Below the pieces are notes generated by a model, which saw only the letters and a list, made by a program, of their open reading frames with translations, did not search any database and was not told where the DNA came from. From positions 1 to 59,440 of the forward strand of contig JAZNZY010000029.1 in NCBI GenBank assembly GCA_045595165.1: a stretch of 59,440 nucleotides of DNA. The letters are read 5' to 3'. Position numbers and translations under genes: made by a program. Source of the DNA: SFLA01 sp045595165. GTDB lineage: Bacteria > Bacillota > Clostridia > Oscillospirales > CAG-382. This document shows, one piece after another, positions 8,024 to 16,603 of the stretch. Every line of letters starts with the position of its first letter. The stretch's first letter is position 1.

Positions 8024-9862
8024 TTATTTAAGCTCAGCTGCGTGGATAACGCTGCCGTAGGAGCAGGCAACCAGGAGATAATCCAGAGTTATCTGCTTTA
8101 CGCTGTGGGCGGGAATTACCACTTCATAGGTGTAGTTGCTGAAAACTCCGCTGTTTTCACCCAGACCTGCGGTGTAGGATGCTTCCAGCACCTCGCCCGT
8201 AGCGCTGTCCCGCACAAGAATAGCCAGAGTTCCGTGGTCGCGGAGGTGAAGGACTACCGTGCGCTCGGTGTCGCCCTGATTAACAAATGTAAAATGATCC
8301 TGATATTCGATCATCCAGTTTGCCGTGTTTGCGGGCTGACCGCCTCCGTCTGCGTGGTGGTTATCGATAACGATTGGCTTTCCGTTCTGGTCGTGCCATA
8401 TAAATTCCACCATATCCATACCAACCGCACGGTGGTCGTTCTGGGGGTTAAGATGTGTCATCCAGGTGGTGGTGTTGTTTACGTGAGAGGTGCTGTTGTA
8501 TTTGTTGTACGCGGGGGAATAGGTGGGAACGTAGTTCGCGTAAAGATTGGTGTAGGTTACGGGGAGCATACCTGCTTTATCGTCATCACCAAATGTCCAC
8601 TCCATATAGTTGTCTATAACGCCGTGGTGGTTTCCTATTCCCGAATACTGCTGTGCGTATCCTGCCGCAACGTATCCAAGGGCTTCGGGCTCTGCTTTGA
8701 CCTGAGAAGCGTTGGTATAGCAATACATGGTGCCCGTAACCTCGCCGCCCGTTACGGTAAACTTTACGTTTCCGTTGGCACAGCGTATGTTGTTTACGTG
8801 ATGGTTTGCGGAATTATCTACGTTAATATTTCTGTATGCGTCTGCGCTGGTTCCGCCTATAACCCAGAAATATTCCCCTGCGGGCAAACGGTATGTGGTG
8901 GGCTGATATACGCGGGGCTCGTAATTCTTGTATGCATAGTCAAGATGGGAGTATTTGGAGGTTATCCCGCCGCTTTCGTTAAGATAATCATCGGGCAGTT
9001 CAAAGGAGGTGTTGTAAAAATCATACCACGCCAACTGTCCGAACCAAGTGCCTATCCACTGATATCCCACGTTGGTAATGGTTATGTATACGTCGTGGTC
9101 GGAATCGTTTTTAAGCTGGTATCCCAGATAAGCGTTGCTTCCGGAGTAATTTGCGTGCTCAAAGGTTACGTAAACATCCCCCTTAAGACCCTCGTTGCGC
9201 ATAAACGCTTTTCCCACGTGTTGGGAACCGAATTGCTCGGGATTGTTGGAATAAATATATGTTCCGCCCTTGCGCTTGATATAGTTTACCTCCGCGGCGG
9301 TAAGGTCATCGTTTCCGTTCACGTCGATATTCGTAATATCTGCAGGTTCCGCCACGTCATAGGGCAGGGTAACCAAGTGGTTGTCCGCCTTAACGTCTAT
9401 TTTAAAGTCGGCATTGGGTTCGGTCTTTACTGTAAGGGTATACAATTCGTTTTCTGTAAGGGAAAGGGATTTTATATAAGTTCCGCTTGCTATTTCGGTG
9501 TCACCGCTTAAAACAGAGATAACCGATACACCTTCTCCTTCAATGGTGTAGGTATCCGTATAGGGTGCGTAAACCAAATAGGAACGTGTGCCGTTTTCGT
9601 CGGAAACGTCGTCAATGCTTGAAATACGAAAAGCGCCGTGCTCGTTTACGTCGGGCTCGTATATTTCCGTGCTTTCCTCTTCGGGGGCGGAAACGTTCTC
9701 GCTTTCCTCGTCCGGCAGGGAAGATTCCGTTTTATCCGAAACCTCTCCTTGGCTTTCGTCTACCGATACGTTGCCCGCATCCTCTGCACATCCCGCAAAA
9801 ACGGCGGAAACCAACAGCGCCGAAAGTATAAAGGCTAAAAGCTTTTTATATGTGTTCTTCAT
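8024..9862 (-). CDS. Lipoprotein of unknown function
   Basis: A 612-residue exported lipoprotein that I cannot assign to a known family. The N-terminus has a basic start, a hydrophobic stretch and the lipobox VFAGC (Cys near 25), followed by an acidic Ser/Glu stalk to about 70. The body is rich in Tyr, Asn and Trp and looks all-beta; its second half has runs such as GNHHGV, DNHHADGGGQPAN and SHVNNTTTWMTHLNP, His/Asn/Asp-rich like metal or sugar sites. The start at 9862 has AAAGGAGC seven bases upstream. It diverges from the DUF4855-like gene at 10009, so the two may share a substrate. A carbohydrate-binding or degrading role is a guess. Confidence 0.7.
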   Translation of the reverse strand: MKNTYKKLLAFILSALLVSAVFAGCAEDAGNVSVDESQGEVSDKTESSLPDEESENVSAPEEESTEIYEPDVNEHGAFRISSIDDVSDENGTRSYLVYAPYTDTYTIEGEGVSVISVLSGDTEIASGTYIKSLSLTENELYTLTVKTEPNADFKIDVKADNHLVTLPYDVAEPADITNIDVNGNDDLTAAEVNYIKRKGGTYIYSNNPEQFGSQHVGKAFMRNEGLKGDVYVTFEHANYSGSNAYLGYQLKNDSDHDVYITITNVGYQWIGTWFGQLAWYDFYNTSFELPDDYLNESGGITSKYSHLDYAYKNYEPRVYQPTTYRLPAGEYFWVIGGTSADAYRNINVDNSANHHVNNIRCANGNVKFTVTGGEVTGTMYCYTNASQVKAEPEALGYVAAGYAQQYSGIGNHHGVIDNYMEWTFGDDDKAGMLPVTYTNLYANYVPTYSPAYNKYNSTSHVNNTTTWMTHLNPQNDHRAVGMDMVEFIWHDQNGKPIVIDNHHADGGGQPANTANWMIEYQDHFTFVNQGDTERTVVLHLRDHGTLAILVRDSATGEVLEASYTAGLGENSGVFSNYTYEVVIPAHSVKQITLDYLLVACSYGSVIHAAELK

Positions 9863-9895
9863 AACCCATGCTCCTTTTACATATCTGATTTAAGT

Positions 9896-9901
9896 ATTAT
9901 A
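9896..9901 (-). promoter_or_regulatory. -10 box for the lipoprotein gene
   Basis: Perfect minus-strand TATAAT about 35 bases before the start at 9862. No clear -35 at the right distance, so it may need an activator. Confidence 0.4.
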
Positions 9902-9946
9902 CAATATAAATGTTAAGAAGTTGTAAAATATACAGAAGTTTTTTCC

Positions 9947-9974
9947 TTGACAAAGGGTGTATTTCTACTATAAT
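9947..9974 (+). promoter_or_regulatory. Promoter of the DUF4855-like gene
   Basis: TTGACA (9947-9952), 16 bases, TATAAT (9969-9974). It lies inside the longer open frame that begins at 9910 and so fixes the true start at 10009. Confidence 0.7.
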
Positions 9975-10008
9975 ATATACCAAAGCTTACGGAAAGGAAG
10001 AAATATAT

Positions 10009-11046
10009 ATGAAAAAGGGCGTCCTTCTTTATACCTGCTACAACGGATACGGAAATACCAAGTATCACACTCCCACCGACGAGGAGCTTGTGCGTATCTT
10101 AAACGTTACCGATGAAATTCTGTTTATTCCCATCGTTACTTACAACCGTTTCACGGATAAAGACGGCAACGATTACCGCGTGCTTTCCCACGATATCATA
10201 GATAATATGACAGTGGATATGGTAGGGGATCCCGCCCGCTTTGAAATCATCAAGGGCGAATACCACGCCACCGCATCCCACCGTCTGCCTGCGGATTATC
10301 ACGTTAAGGACTACGTAAACGATGCGGTTTCTCTGGCAAAACGCATTACCGCAATAAAAGCAGACGCAAAGCTGTGGTTTTCCGTTCCTTCCGCAGAAAA
10401 CTTCCACGCTCTTACCCATCTTTTTGCACCTGCGTGGGCGGATACCGTGGATATGATCAAAAACGCTCTTCCCGATGATCTGTGGCAAAACAACCTTCGG
10501 GGCATATATTATGCAGGGGAGGATATAGTTACCGCCGGATACACACGTTTTGATAACGATAAGCCGGAGGAAAACTTTAATAATCCCATCGTCTACTCTA
10601 TGCGGGTTGTTTCCGATAAGGTTCACGGCTACGGAAAGAAAATGCTTTGGATCCCTTATTACCACGAAGCCGCATCCTCTTCCAAAAATCTGGGACACGT
10701 TGTCAATCTTACGGATATTTTTGATATCGCCATCATCCAGCCCTCTCATTTCTTTAATCCCGCGCGTACGGAGGAGATCGGTATCGTAGCCGAATGCGTG
10801 GAAAAGCAGGCGGTAGTGGATATAGCGCACAATATAATAGGAAGCAAAAAAACTTCCCGCACCGAAATCGGCTTCGAAATGGAGATAGACAGCCAGTTCT
10901 ACGATAGGGAAGGCTACCCCGAAAGATATTATAACTACGAAAAAGCCTTCGGCTCCTTCGTAGGCGTGCATCCCACGGCATATTACGCAGGCGCACCCGA
11001 AACAATGATAAAAACGTTGGATATCATTGGAAACTTCTACAAATAA
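10009..11046 (+). CDS. DUF4855-like protein, no signal peptide
   Basis: A 345-residue protein, probably cytosolic because it begins MKKGVLLYTCYNGYG without a signal peptide. It shares landmarks with the exported DUF4855 protein at 52240-54561: a strand near the start ending in YT, then WIPYY, then QPSHFFN (QPNYMFN in the other), then EIGFEMEID (NEVEISAK). DUF4855 is a family of uncharacterised proteins thought to have a glycosidase-like barrel; the assignment here is by motif and less sure than for the larger one. Start 10009 follows AAAGGAAG and a promoter at 9947-9974. It diverges from the lipoprotein gene. Reaction unknown. Confidence 0.65.
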   Translation: MKKGVLLYTCYNGYGNTKYHTPTDEELVRILNVTDEILFIPIVTYNRFTDKDGNDYRVLSHDIIDNMTVDMVGDPARFEIIKGEYHATASHRLPADYHVKDYVNDAVSLAKRITAIKADAKLWFSVPSAENFHALTHLFAPAWADTVDMIKNALPDDLWQNNLRGIYYAGEDIVTAGYTRFDNDKPEENFNNPIVYSMRVVSDKVHGYGKKMLWIPYYHEAASSSKNLGHVVNLTDIFDIAIIQPSHFFNPARTEEIGIVAECVEKQAVVDIAHNIIGSKKTSRTEIGFEMEIDSQFYDREGYPERYYNYEKAFGSFVGVHPTAYYAGAPETMIKTLDIIGNFYK

Positions 11047-11363
11047 TAGCGTTTAACGCGTATCGGATTTGGAAAGTACGTGCAGTGTAATCAAAAAATA
11101 TACATTGTTTGCATAAAAAAGAACGATAAATGACAAAATAGTGTTTATTTATAACAATAAAGTTATAAAAAATAATAATTTCTCACAAATGAATTGACAA
11201 AACGAACCGAATGTGCTATTATTGGTATGCTTATTGGTTTATGCTTTAAAATGGCTTTGTGTTTCCATAATCAAGAGGCGCTTTAAATTTTGGCATGTCC
11301 CGTCTGCAAGGGCGGCGTGTAAATAAATTCAACAAATATATTTTTGAAAGGAAATGGCAAACT
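11047..11363 (+). other. 317-bp intergenic region with Opp operon leader
   Basis: The first 145 bases are very AT-rich and hold nothing recognisable beyond a possible upstream activating tract before the promoter at 11194-11222. The remaining 135 bases are an untranslated leader with a weak possible hairpin (CCCGTC and GGG near 11310-11325). No riboswitch was recognised. An in-frame ATG at 11295 lacks a ribosome site. Confidence 0.5.
11194..11222 (+). promoter_or_regulatory. Promoter of the Opp operon
   Basis: TTGACA (11194-11199), 17 bases, TATTAT (11217-11222), behind an A/T-rich tract. It implies a leader of about 135 bases. Confidence 0.65.
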
Positions 11364-13835
11364 ATGAACATCAAGAATGTTATCAGAAGTGTATCCGCTA
11401 TACTTCTGGCTGCTATGATGCTTGTATCTATCGTTGCTTGTCAGGATCCCGAACAGCCCGGCGATACTTCCGGTACTCCCGGAGAAGATAAGACCTATAC
11501 GTATAATACGTATACCACTCTTTCTCCTTCTAACTGGAATGAGCTTACTTATCAGGATAACAACGATACTCAGATCATGAGCTATATCGGCAGCTCTTTC
11601 TTCTCTTACGACTTCAAATTCGATGAAAACGGCGAAATTCTTCCCGGCGAATTCGTAATGGAGTACAACGCAGCTACTAAGCTCGAGGACGTTTCCGCTG
11701 ACTACGTTGGCGACAAATGGGGCGTTCCCGAAGGAGCTAAGGGCTTTGCTTACAAGATCACTCTTCGTGAGGATCTTAAGTGGGACGACGGCACTGCTAT
11801 CAAGGCAGAAGACTTCGTTTACACTATGAAGGAACAGCTTAACCCTGATTTCCAGAACTACCGTGCAGACTCTTTCTACGTTGGCGGCACTATCCTCGTT
11901 AACGCAGAAAACTATGCTAAGCAGGGTCAGACCGTTGACGGTGTTGACAACTCTGCTTCCGGCAAGTACACTGTAGCAGACCTCGTTAAGGGTGAAGACG
12001 GCGTTTACACTCAGCCTGATGGCGGCGCTATCTACTTCGCACTTACCGAAGCTCTTGACTGGTGCGGCGGCAAGACCGTAACCCAGTACTCCGCATACAT
12101 GGATGCAGAAGCATTTGCAGCTCTTCAGGGCCTTGCAGACGCTGAAACCGGCCGTGTTGCAGTTACCGATGAAACCATCGCTCTCGTTACCAAGCTCATC
12201 GACACCGATGACTGGGGTCACGAACCTCCCGAAAATGTACCTTACTACATGGTATATGAATATACCTATCCTACCACCGCTTGGGAAGATGTAGGTATCT
12301 TCGTTGGCGATACCGAGTATGAAATCGTTATCGTTCTCGCTAAGGCTCTTCCCCTTCTTAAGGAAGACGGCTCTCTCTCCTACCAGGCAGCTTACAACAT
12401 GTCTTCTCTTCCCCTTGTTCACAAGGAAAAGTACGAAGCAGCTAAGCAGGAACCCGCTGAAGGTTCTGAGCTCTGGACCTCTATCTACAATTCCAGCGTA
12501 GAGACCACCGCAAGCTGGGGTCCCTACAAGCTTGAAAGCTTCCAGTCCGGTAAGCAGTACGTTCTCGTTAGAAACGAAAACTGGTACGGCTACGCTATGG
12601 AAGAAAATGCAGGTCTGTACCAGACTGATAAGATCGTTTGCGATACTATCGGTGAATGGAACGCTGCATGGCTCAAGTTCCTCGCAGGCGAAATCGATGG
12701 TATCGGTATTGACGTATCCATCGCTCCCGACTACAAGGGATCTGACCGCGCTTACTACACTCCCGATGACTTCGTAGCATCTCTCCAGCTCCAGTCCAGC
12801 GTTGATGCTCTCAAGTCCCGTGAATCCGATGGCGTTAACAAGTCCATCCTCGGCTACACCGATTTCAGAAAGGCTCTGTCTCTCGCTATCGACAGACATG
12901 ACTTTGCAGTTCAGACCACCACTTCTTCTCTCGAAGGCTTCGGTCTGTTCAACTCCATGCACTACTATGACGTTGAAAACGGCGGTGCATACAGAAACTC
13001 CGATGACGCTAAGAAGGTTCTTTGCGACATCTATAATGTAGATTACACCCAGTACGAAAACCTCGATGCAGCAGTTGATGCTATCACCGGTTACGATATC
13101 GAAGCAGCAAGAGCTCTTGTTACCAAGGCATACAACGAAGCTCTCGAAGCAGGCGATATCAAGGAAGGTGACAAGGTAGTTCTCACCATGGGTACCGGCT
13201 CCATCACCGAAGTTGTTACCAAGAGATTTGATTACCTCACCAACGCTTGGAAAGAGCTCGTTAAGGGCACTCCCCTTGAAGGCAAGCTCGAAACCGAAGT
13301 TAAAGACTTTGCAGACGCTTGGGCAACCGACTTCCGTGAAGGTAAGTACGACGTATGTATGGGCGGTTGGACCGGAGCAGCTTGGGATCCCGGCTACTTC
13401 CTCCTCGCTTACCTCAGCCCTGCTTACATGTACTCTGCAGCTTGGGATACTTCTTCCGTTCAGATGACCTTCACCATGAAGGGCGTTGCAGAAGACGGCG
13501 GCGATATCGAAGAGACCATGTCCCTTATCGATTGGTACAACTGCCTCAACGGCGCAGCAGATGCTAAGTATGACTGGAGCGCAAACGCTCTTGAACAGGA
13601 ACAGAGACTCCAGCTTATCGCAGCTCTCGAAAAGGAAGTTCTTAAGGTTTACTACACCCTTCCTCTGTACAACAACTTCTCCGCTTCTCTCCTTTCTTAC
13701 AAGGTAGACTACATCACTTATGAATACAACACCTTCATGAGCTACGGCGGAATCAAGTACATGACCTTTAACTATGACGACGCAGCATGGGCAGCAGAAG
13801 TTGCAGCTCAGAACGGCGAACTCAACTACAAATAA
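11364..13835 (+). CDS. Oligopeptide ABC transporter substrate-binding lipoprotein (family 5)
   Basis: Membrane-anchored binding protein that captures peptides (or another family-5 ligand such as a sugar oligomer or nickel chelate) for the importer encoded downstream. The start at 11364 (MNIKNVIRS, then a hydrophobic stretch) follows AAAGGAAA and gives a lipobox VSIVAC with Cys near 26, then a Gly/Pro/Thr linker. At 823 residues it is about 250-300 longer than usual family members; long inserts are seen around 170-340. Family landmarks include the KWDDGTAIKAEDFVYT block (about 135-150). The codon choice (TAC, AAC, GGC, CTC, GCT almost throughout) is far more biased than in its neighbours, which points to very high expression. 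A stem-loop follows the gene. Confidence 0.9.
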   Translation: MNIKNVIRSVSAILLAAMMLVSIVACQDPEQPGDTSGTPGEDKTYTYNTYTTLSPSNWNELTYQDNNDTQIMSYIGSSFFSYDFKFDENGEILPGEFVMEYNAATKLEDVSADYVGDKWGVPEGAKGFAYKITLREDLKWDDGTAIKAEDFVYTMKEQLNPDFQNYRADSFYVGGTILVNAENYAKQGQTVDGVDNSASGKYTVADLVKGEDGVYTQPDGGAIYFALTEALDWCGGKTVTQYSAYMDAEAFAALQGLADAETGRVAVTDETIALVTKLIDTDDWGHEPPENVPYYMVYEYTYPTTAWEDVGIFVGDTEYEIVIVLAKALPLLKEDGSLSYQAAYNMSSLPLVHKEKYEAAKQEPAEGSELWTSIYNSSVETTASWGPYKLESFQSGKQYVLVRNENWYGYAMEENAGLYQTDKIVCDTIGEWNAAWLKFLAGEIDGIGIDVSIAPDYKGSDRAYYTPDDFVASLQLQSSVDALKSRESDGVNKSILGYTDFRKALSLAIDRHDFAVQTTTSSLEGFGLFNSMHYYDVENGGAYRNSDDAKKVLCDIYNVDYTQYENLDAAVDAITGYDIEAARALVTKAYNEALEAGDIKEGDKVVLTMGTGSITEVVTKRFDYLTNAWKELVKGTPLEGKLETEVKDFADAWATDFREGKYDVCMGGWTGAAWDPGYFLLAYLSPAYMYSAAWDTSSVQMTFTMKGVAEDGGDIEETMSLIDWYNCLNGAADAKYDWSANALEQEQRLQLIAALEKEVLKVYYTLPLYNNFSASLLSYKVDYITYEYNTFMSYGGIKYMTFNYDDAAWAAEVAAQNGELNYK

Positions 13836-13859
13836 TTTATCGTCTTAAATGTCAATGAT

Positions 13860-13889
13860 GTTGAGGGATAGTGAAAGCTATCCCTCAAC
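13860..13889 (+). other. Stem-loop between binding-protein and permease genes
   Basis: Perfect 12-bp stem GTTGAGGGATAG / CTATCCCTCAAC with a six-base loop and no T-run. Stem-loops at this place in importer operons commonly protect the upstream message or partly block read-through, giving more binding protein than permease. Confidence 0.7.
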
Positions 13890-13923
13890 TGTCAGTTAAT
13901 AAATAAAAAAGGAGATTGCAAAA

Positions 13924-14970
13924 ATGTATATGTTTAAGTATATTTGTAAAAGACTTGGCCTCGTGCTCATGACTTTTACTATAATTTTTGTGATGTGCTT
14001 TGTTTTAATCAAACTTAAGCCTATTGATATGAATACTGTAGGTATCGGTCAGGATGGTGATAAGCTCAGAAACTTGCTTGAAGCAAGAGGCTATCTTAAG
14101 CCCATTCCCGAGCAGTTATTCTTATACTTAAAGCGTATCGTTCTCGATCTCGACTTTGGTGTGGGTGTATATATCCCTCAGTATTCCGGACAACCCGTTT
14201 GGGGCGTTTTCATTGAGAAGCTTCCCCCTACGATATTAATTAACGTTTATTCATCCCTGCTTGCAGTTCCCGTAGGAATTGTGCTGGGTATTTTTGCCGC
14301 GCTCAAAAAGAATAAGTGGCAAGACCATTTTATAAGTACAGCGGTAATGGTCGTAATTTCGGTGCCTTCCTTTGTTTATGCATCGTTACTTCTTTATATC
14401 CTTTGCTTCAAATTACCCGTTGATATTCAATTACCTAAGTCAATGCTCTCTTTGCCGGATATAGTTTCTCTATTCCCGGAAAAGGGTTTAGAATATAAGC
14501 CTTTAACGTTTAACTGGGACCTTTATTTTAACTGGCCCATGATCAAATCAATGCTCCCCGCAGTATTTGCAATGTCTTTCGGTTCTATTGCAGGCTACGC
14601 GCGCTTTACCCGTGCAGAGCTTACCGAAGTACTTACCAGCGAATTTATGCTTCTTGCAAGAACAAAGGGACTTACAAAATCTCAGGCAACCGTACGCCAT
14701 GCTTTGCGTAACTCCATGGTGCCTATCTTCCCGTCTATAGTCGGCGAATTTATAAGCGTTCTTTCCGGTTCTCTTATTATCGAAAGAATCTTCTCTATTC
14801 CCGGTGTCGGCGCACTGTATCTCTCCGCTATCAACGCCACTCCCGTGCCCGACTATGACTTCTTTATGATGTTATCTGCGTTCTATACGCTTATCGGTCT
14901 CGTTGCAAGTCTGGTTATTGACCTTTCCTACGGCGTTATCGACCCGAGAATAAGAATGGGGGCGAAATAA
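13924..14970 (+). CDS. oppB: Oligopeptide ABC transporter permease OppB
   Basis: First membrane subunit of the peptide importer, 348 residues, six predicted helices, the normal size for OppB/DppB. It begins MYMFKYICKRLG and ends with the DPRIRMG block typical of the family. The ATPase-contacting loop is visible as EFMLLARTKGLTKSQATVRHAL (about 240-260), and the next block is NSMVPIFPSIVGEF. GGAGATTGC precedes the start. It is the least altered protein of this operon, and its stop codon touches the start of oppC. Confidence 0.92.
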   Translation: MYMFKYICKRLGLVLMTFTIIFVMCFVLIKLKPIDMNTVGIGQDGDKLRNLLEARGYLKPIPEQLFLYLKRIVLDLDFGVGVYIPQYSGQPVWGVFIEKLPPTILINVYSSLLAVPVGIVLGIFAALKKNKWQDHFISTAVMVVISVPSFVYASLLLYILCFKLPVDIQLPKSMLSLPDIVSLFPEKGLEYKPLTFNWDLYFNWPMIKSMLPAVFAMSFGSIAGYARFTRAELTEVLTSEFMLLARTKGLTKSQATVRHALRNSMVPIFPSIVGEFISVLSGSLIIERIFSIPGVGALYLSAINATPVPDYDFFMMLSAFYTLIGLVASLVIDLSYGVIDPRIRMGAK

Positions 14971-16536
14971 ATGAAAGCCAGCGAATATAAGATTTCAAGC
15001 GAAAAATTTGTTTTTTGTCCCGATAACTCTAATCTTCACGATCAAAAGCTGGAAACAAAACCTGTTACCTATATGCAGGACGCTCTCAACCGTTTTGCAA
15101 AAAACAAAGCGTCTATCGTTGCAACCTTTATTATTGCAATCCTCGTTCTTTTTGCTATTATTGCTCCTATCGCTTCTCCTTACCAGGTAAGCGATTCTGA
15201 TAGTAACTATGCTTATGTTGTACCCAGAAACCAGTTGTTTTACGATCTCGGAATAAAGTTCTGGGACGGCGGTTCTGAAAAAATAGGTATCCCCAAGGCT
15301 ACCTATGACCAGTACAGAGCTATTGAGCAGGAGCTTACCCAGATTGACCCCGGCCGTACTGTTATAATGACCGAGCCTGAGGTTAACAAGATCATGTATA
15401 TGGGCAAGGAAAAGGAAGAGTATTCCTTCCGTCTTGATACCTATAATGCAGTAGGCGTTAAGTGGGTTTCCCTTAATACTGAAAGATATAAGCAACTTCA
15501 GGAATATCAGGATAGAACCGGTATTCAGGTTTTGTATCCCATCACCGATTCCACTCTCCGTCCCGAGGCAGTACAAGATAAGACAAACGGTAATATCTGG
15601 TATAAAACAAAGCTCGGCGGCGGTAATAAGACCGAGATTGTCTATGATGAAAACGGCAACTTTATTCCCATTTATATGGCGGATAACGGAACCGATATGT
15701 ATACCAGTAAAATATACTGGGAAGGCGATGAAAAACTTTACAGCTATGCCGAAAAGAAATCCGGTGATGAATGGTATGTCCGCGTTGACTACAAAGAATA
15801 CTATACCTTCCATCATCAAGAAGTTTTGAAGGACAGAATTACGCAGCCTTCTTTCCTTTTCGGTGCTAATGACAGCGGTAAAGATATCTTCACATGTCTT
15901 GCATCCGGTGCAAGATTCTCCTTCATACTGGCTACTATTGTTGCAACCGTTAACCTTTGCGTAGGTGCTGTTTACGGCGCTGTAGAAGGCTATTACGGCG
16001 GCAAAATCGATATGGTAATGGAACGTTTTGTAGAAATACTTACATCCATTCCTTTTATGATCGTTATCGTTCTCTTGCGTTATCATCTTGACGCATCACA
16101 TATGGTAATTTTGTTCATTTCATTCTTCTTGACGGGATGGACGGGTATGGCGGGAAGAACCCGTATGCAGTTCTACCGCTTTAAGAATCAGGAATACGTG
16201 CTGGTTGCAAGAACTTTGGGAGCAAAAGACTTCCGTATAATGTTCAAGCACATTTTCCCCAATGCTATCGGTACCCTTATCACCGGTTCTGTATTGGTAA
16301 TTCCCAGCGTAATCTTCTCTGAAACAAGCCTTACTTACCTTAACATTATCGACCTTAACACCGGTAATATGACCAGCGTAGGTACTCTGCTTGCCAAGGG
16401 ACAGAACTTCCTATTCACCTATCCTCATATGATTCTTTTCCCCGCAATCTTTATCAGCTTGTTGATGCTTTCCTTCAACCTGTTTGGTAACGGTCTGCGC
16501 GATGCGTTCAACCCGTCCTTGAGAGGAACTGAATAA
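14971..16536 (+). CDS. oppC: Oligopeptide ABC transporter permease OppC with large extracytoplasmic insert
   Basis: Second membrane subunit. At 521 residues it is about 220 longer than normal OppC. The extra segment lies at about 72-292, between helix 1 (ATFIIAILVLFAIIAP) and the conserved FLFGANDSGKDIFTCL block that opens the second helix region, so it should lie outside the membrane facing the binding protein. It is rich in Tyr, Asp, Glu and Lys and has no Cys. The rest is normal, with the ATPase contact EYVLVARTLGAKDFRIMFKHIFPNA kept. The start directly follows the oppB stop. The insert could be a docking or ligand-handling domain; nothing in it was recognised. Confidence 0.9.
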   Translation: MKASEYKISSEKFVFCPDNSNLHDQKLETKPVTYMQDALNRFAKNKASIVATFIIAILVLFAIIAPIASPYQVSDSDSNYAYVVPRNQLFYDLGIKFWDGGSEKIGIPKATYDQYRAIEQELTQIDPGRTVIMTEPEVNKIMYMGKEKEEYSFRLDTYNAVGVKWVSLNTERYKQLQEYQDRTGIQVLYPITDSTLRPEAVQDKTNGNIWYKTKLGGGNKTEIVYDENGNFIPIYMADNGTDMYTSKIYWEGDEKLYSYAEKKSGDEWYVRVDYKEYYTFHHQEVLKDRITQPSFLFGANDSGKDIFTCLASGARFSFILATIVATVNLCVGAVYGAVEGYYGGKIDMVMERFVEILTSIPFMIVIVLLRYHLDASHMVILFISFFLTGWTGMAGRTRMQFYRFKNQEYVLVARTLGAKDFRIMFKHIFPNAIGTLITGSVLVIPSVIFSETSLTYLNIIDLNTGNMTSVGTLLAKGQNFLFTYPHMILFPAIFISLLMLSFNLFGNGLRDAFNPSLRGTE

Positions 16537-16603
16537 TAGAACTTTTCATAATTACAATATAAACTTAGTTAAAGTAAACTGAAGAAAGGAATGGTTAATA
16601 TTT

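Noticed and set aside
7831..8070. Short minus-strand frame between lipoprotein and leucine-rich-repeat genes
   Set aside because: It consists of the hairpin elements and promoter region and overlaps the end of the lipoprotein gene; no ribosome site.
8015..9511. 498-codon plus-strand frame opposite the lipoprotein gene
   Set aside because: Shadow of the minus-strand gene, which has a lipobox and ribosome site; this frame has neither.
11230..11363. Riboswitch in the Opp leader
   Set aside because: The leader is long enough, but no known aptamer pattern or terminator/antiterminator pair could be seen.
11283..12962. 559-codon minus-strand frame opposite the binding-protein gene
   Set aside because: Open only because of the strong codon bias of the true gene; no start signal and no recognisable domain.
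14995..16086. 363-codon minus-strand frame opposite oppC
   Set aside because: The plus-strand frame matches a known permease family; this one is its mirror.
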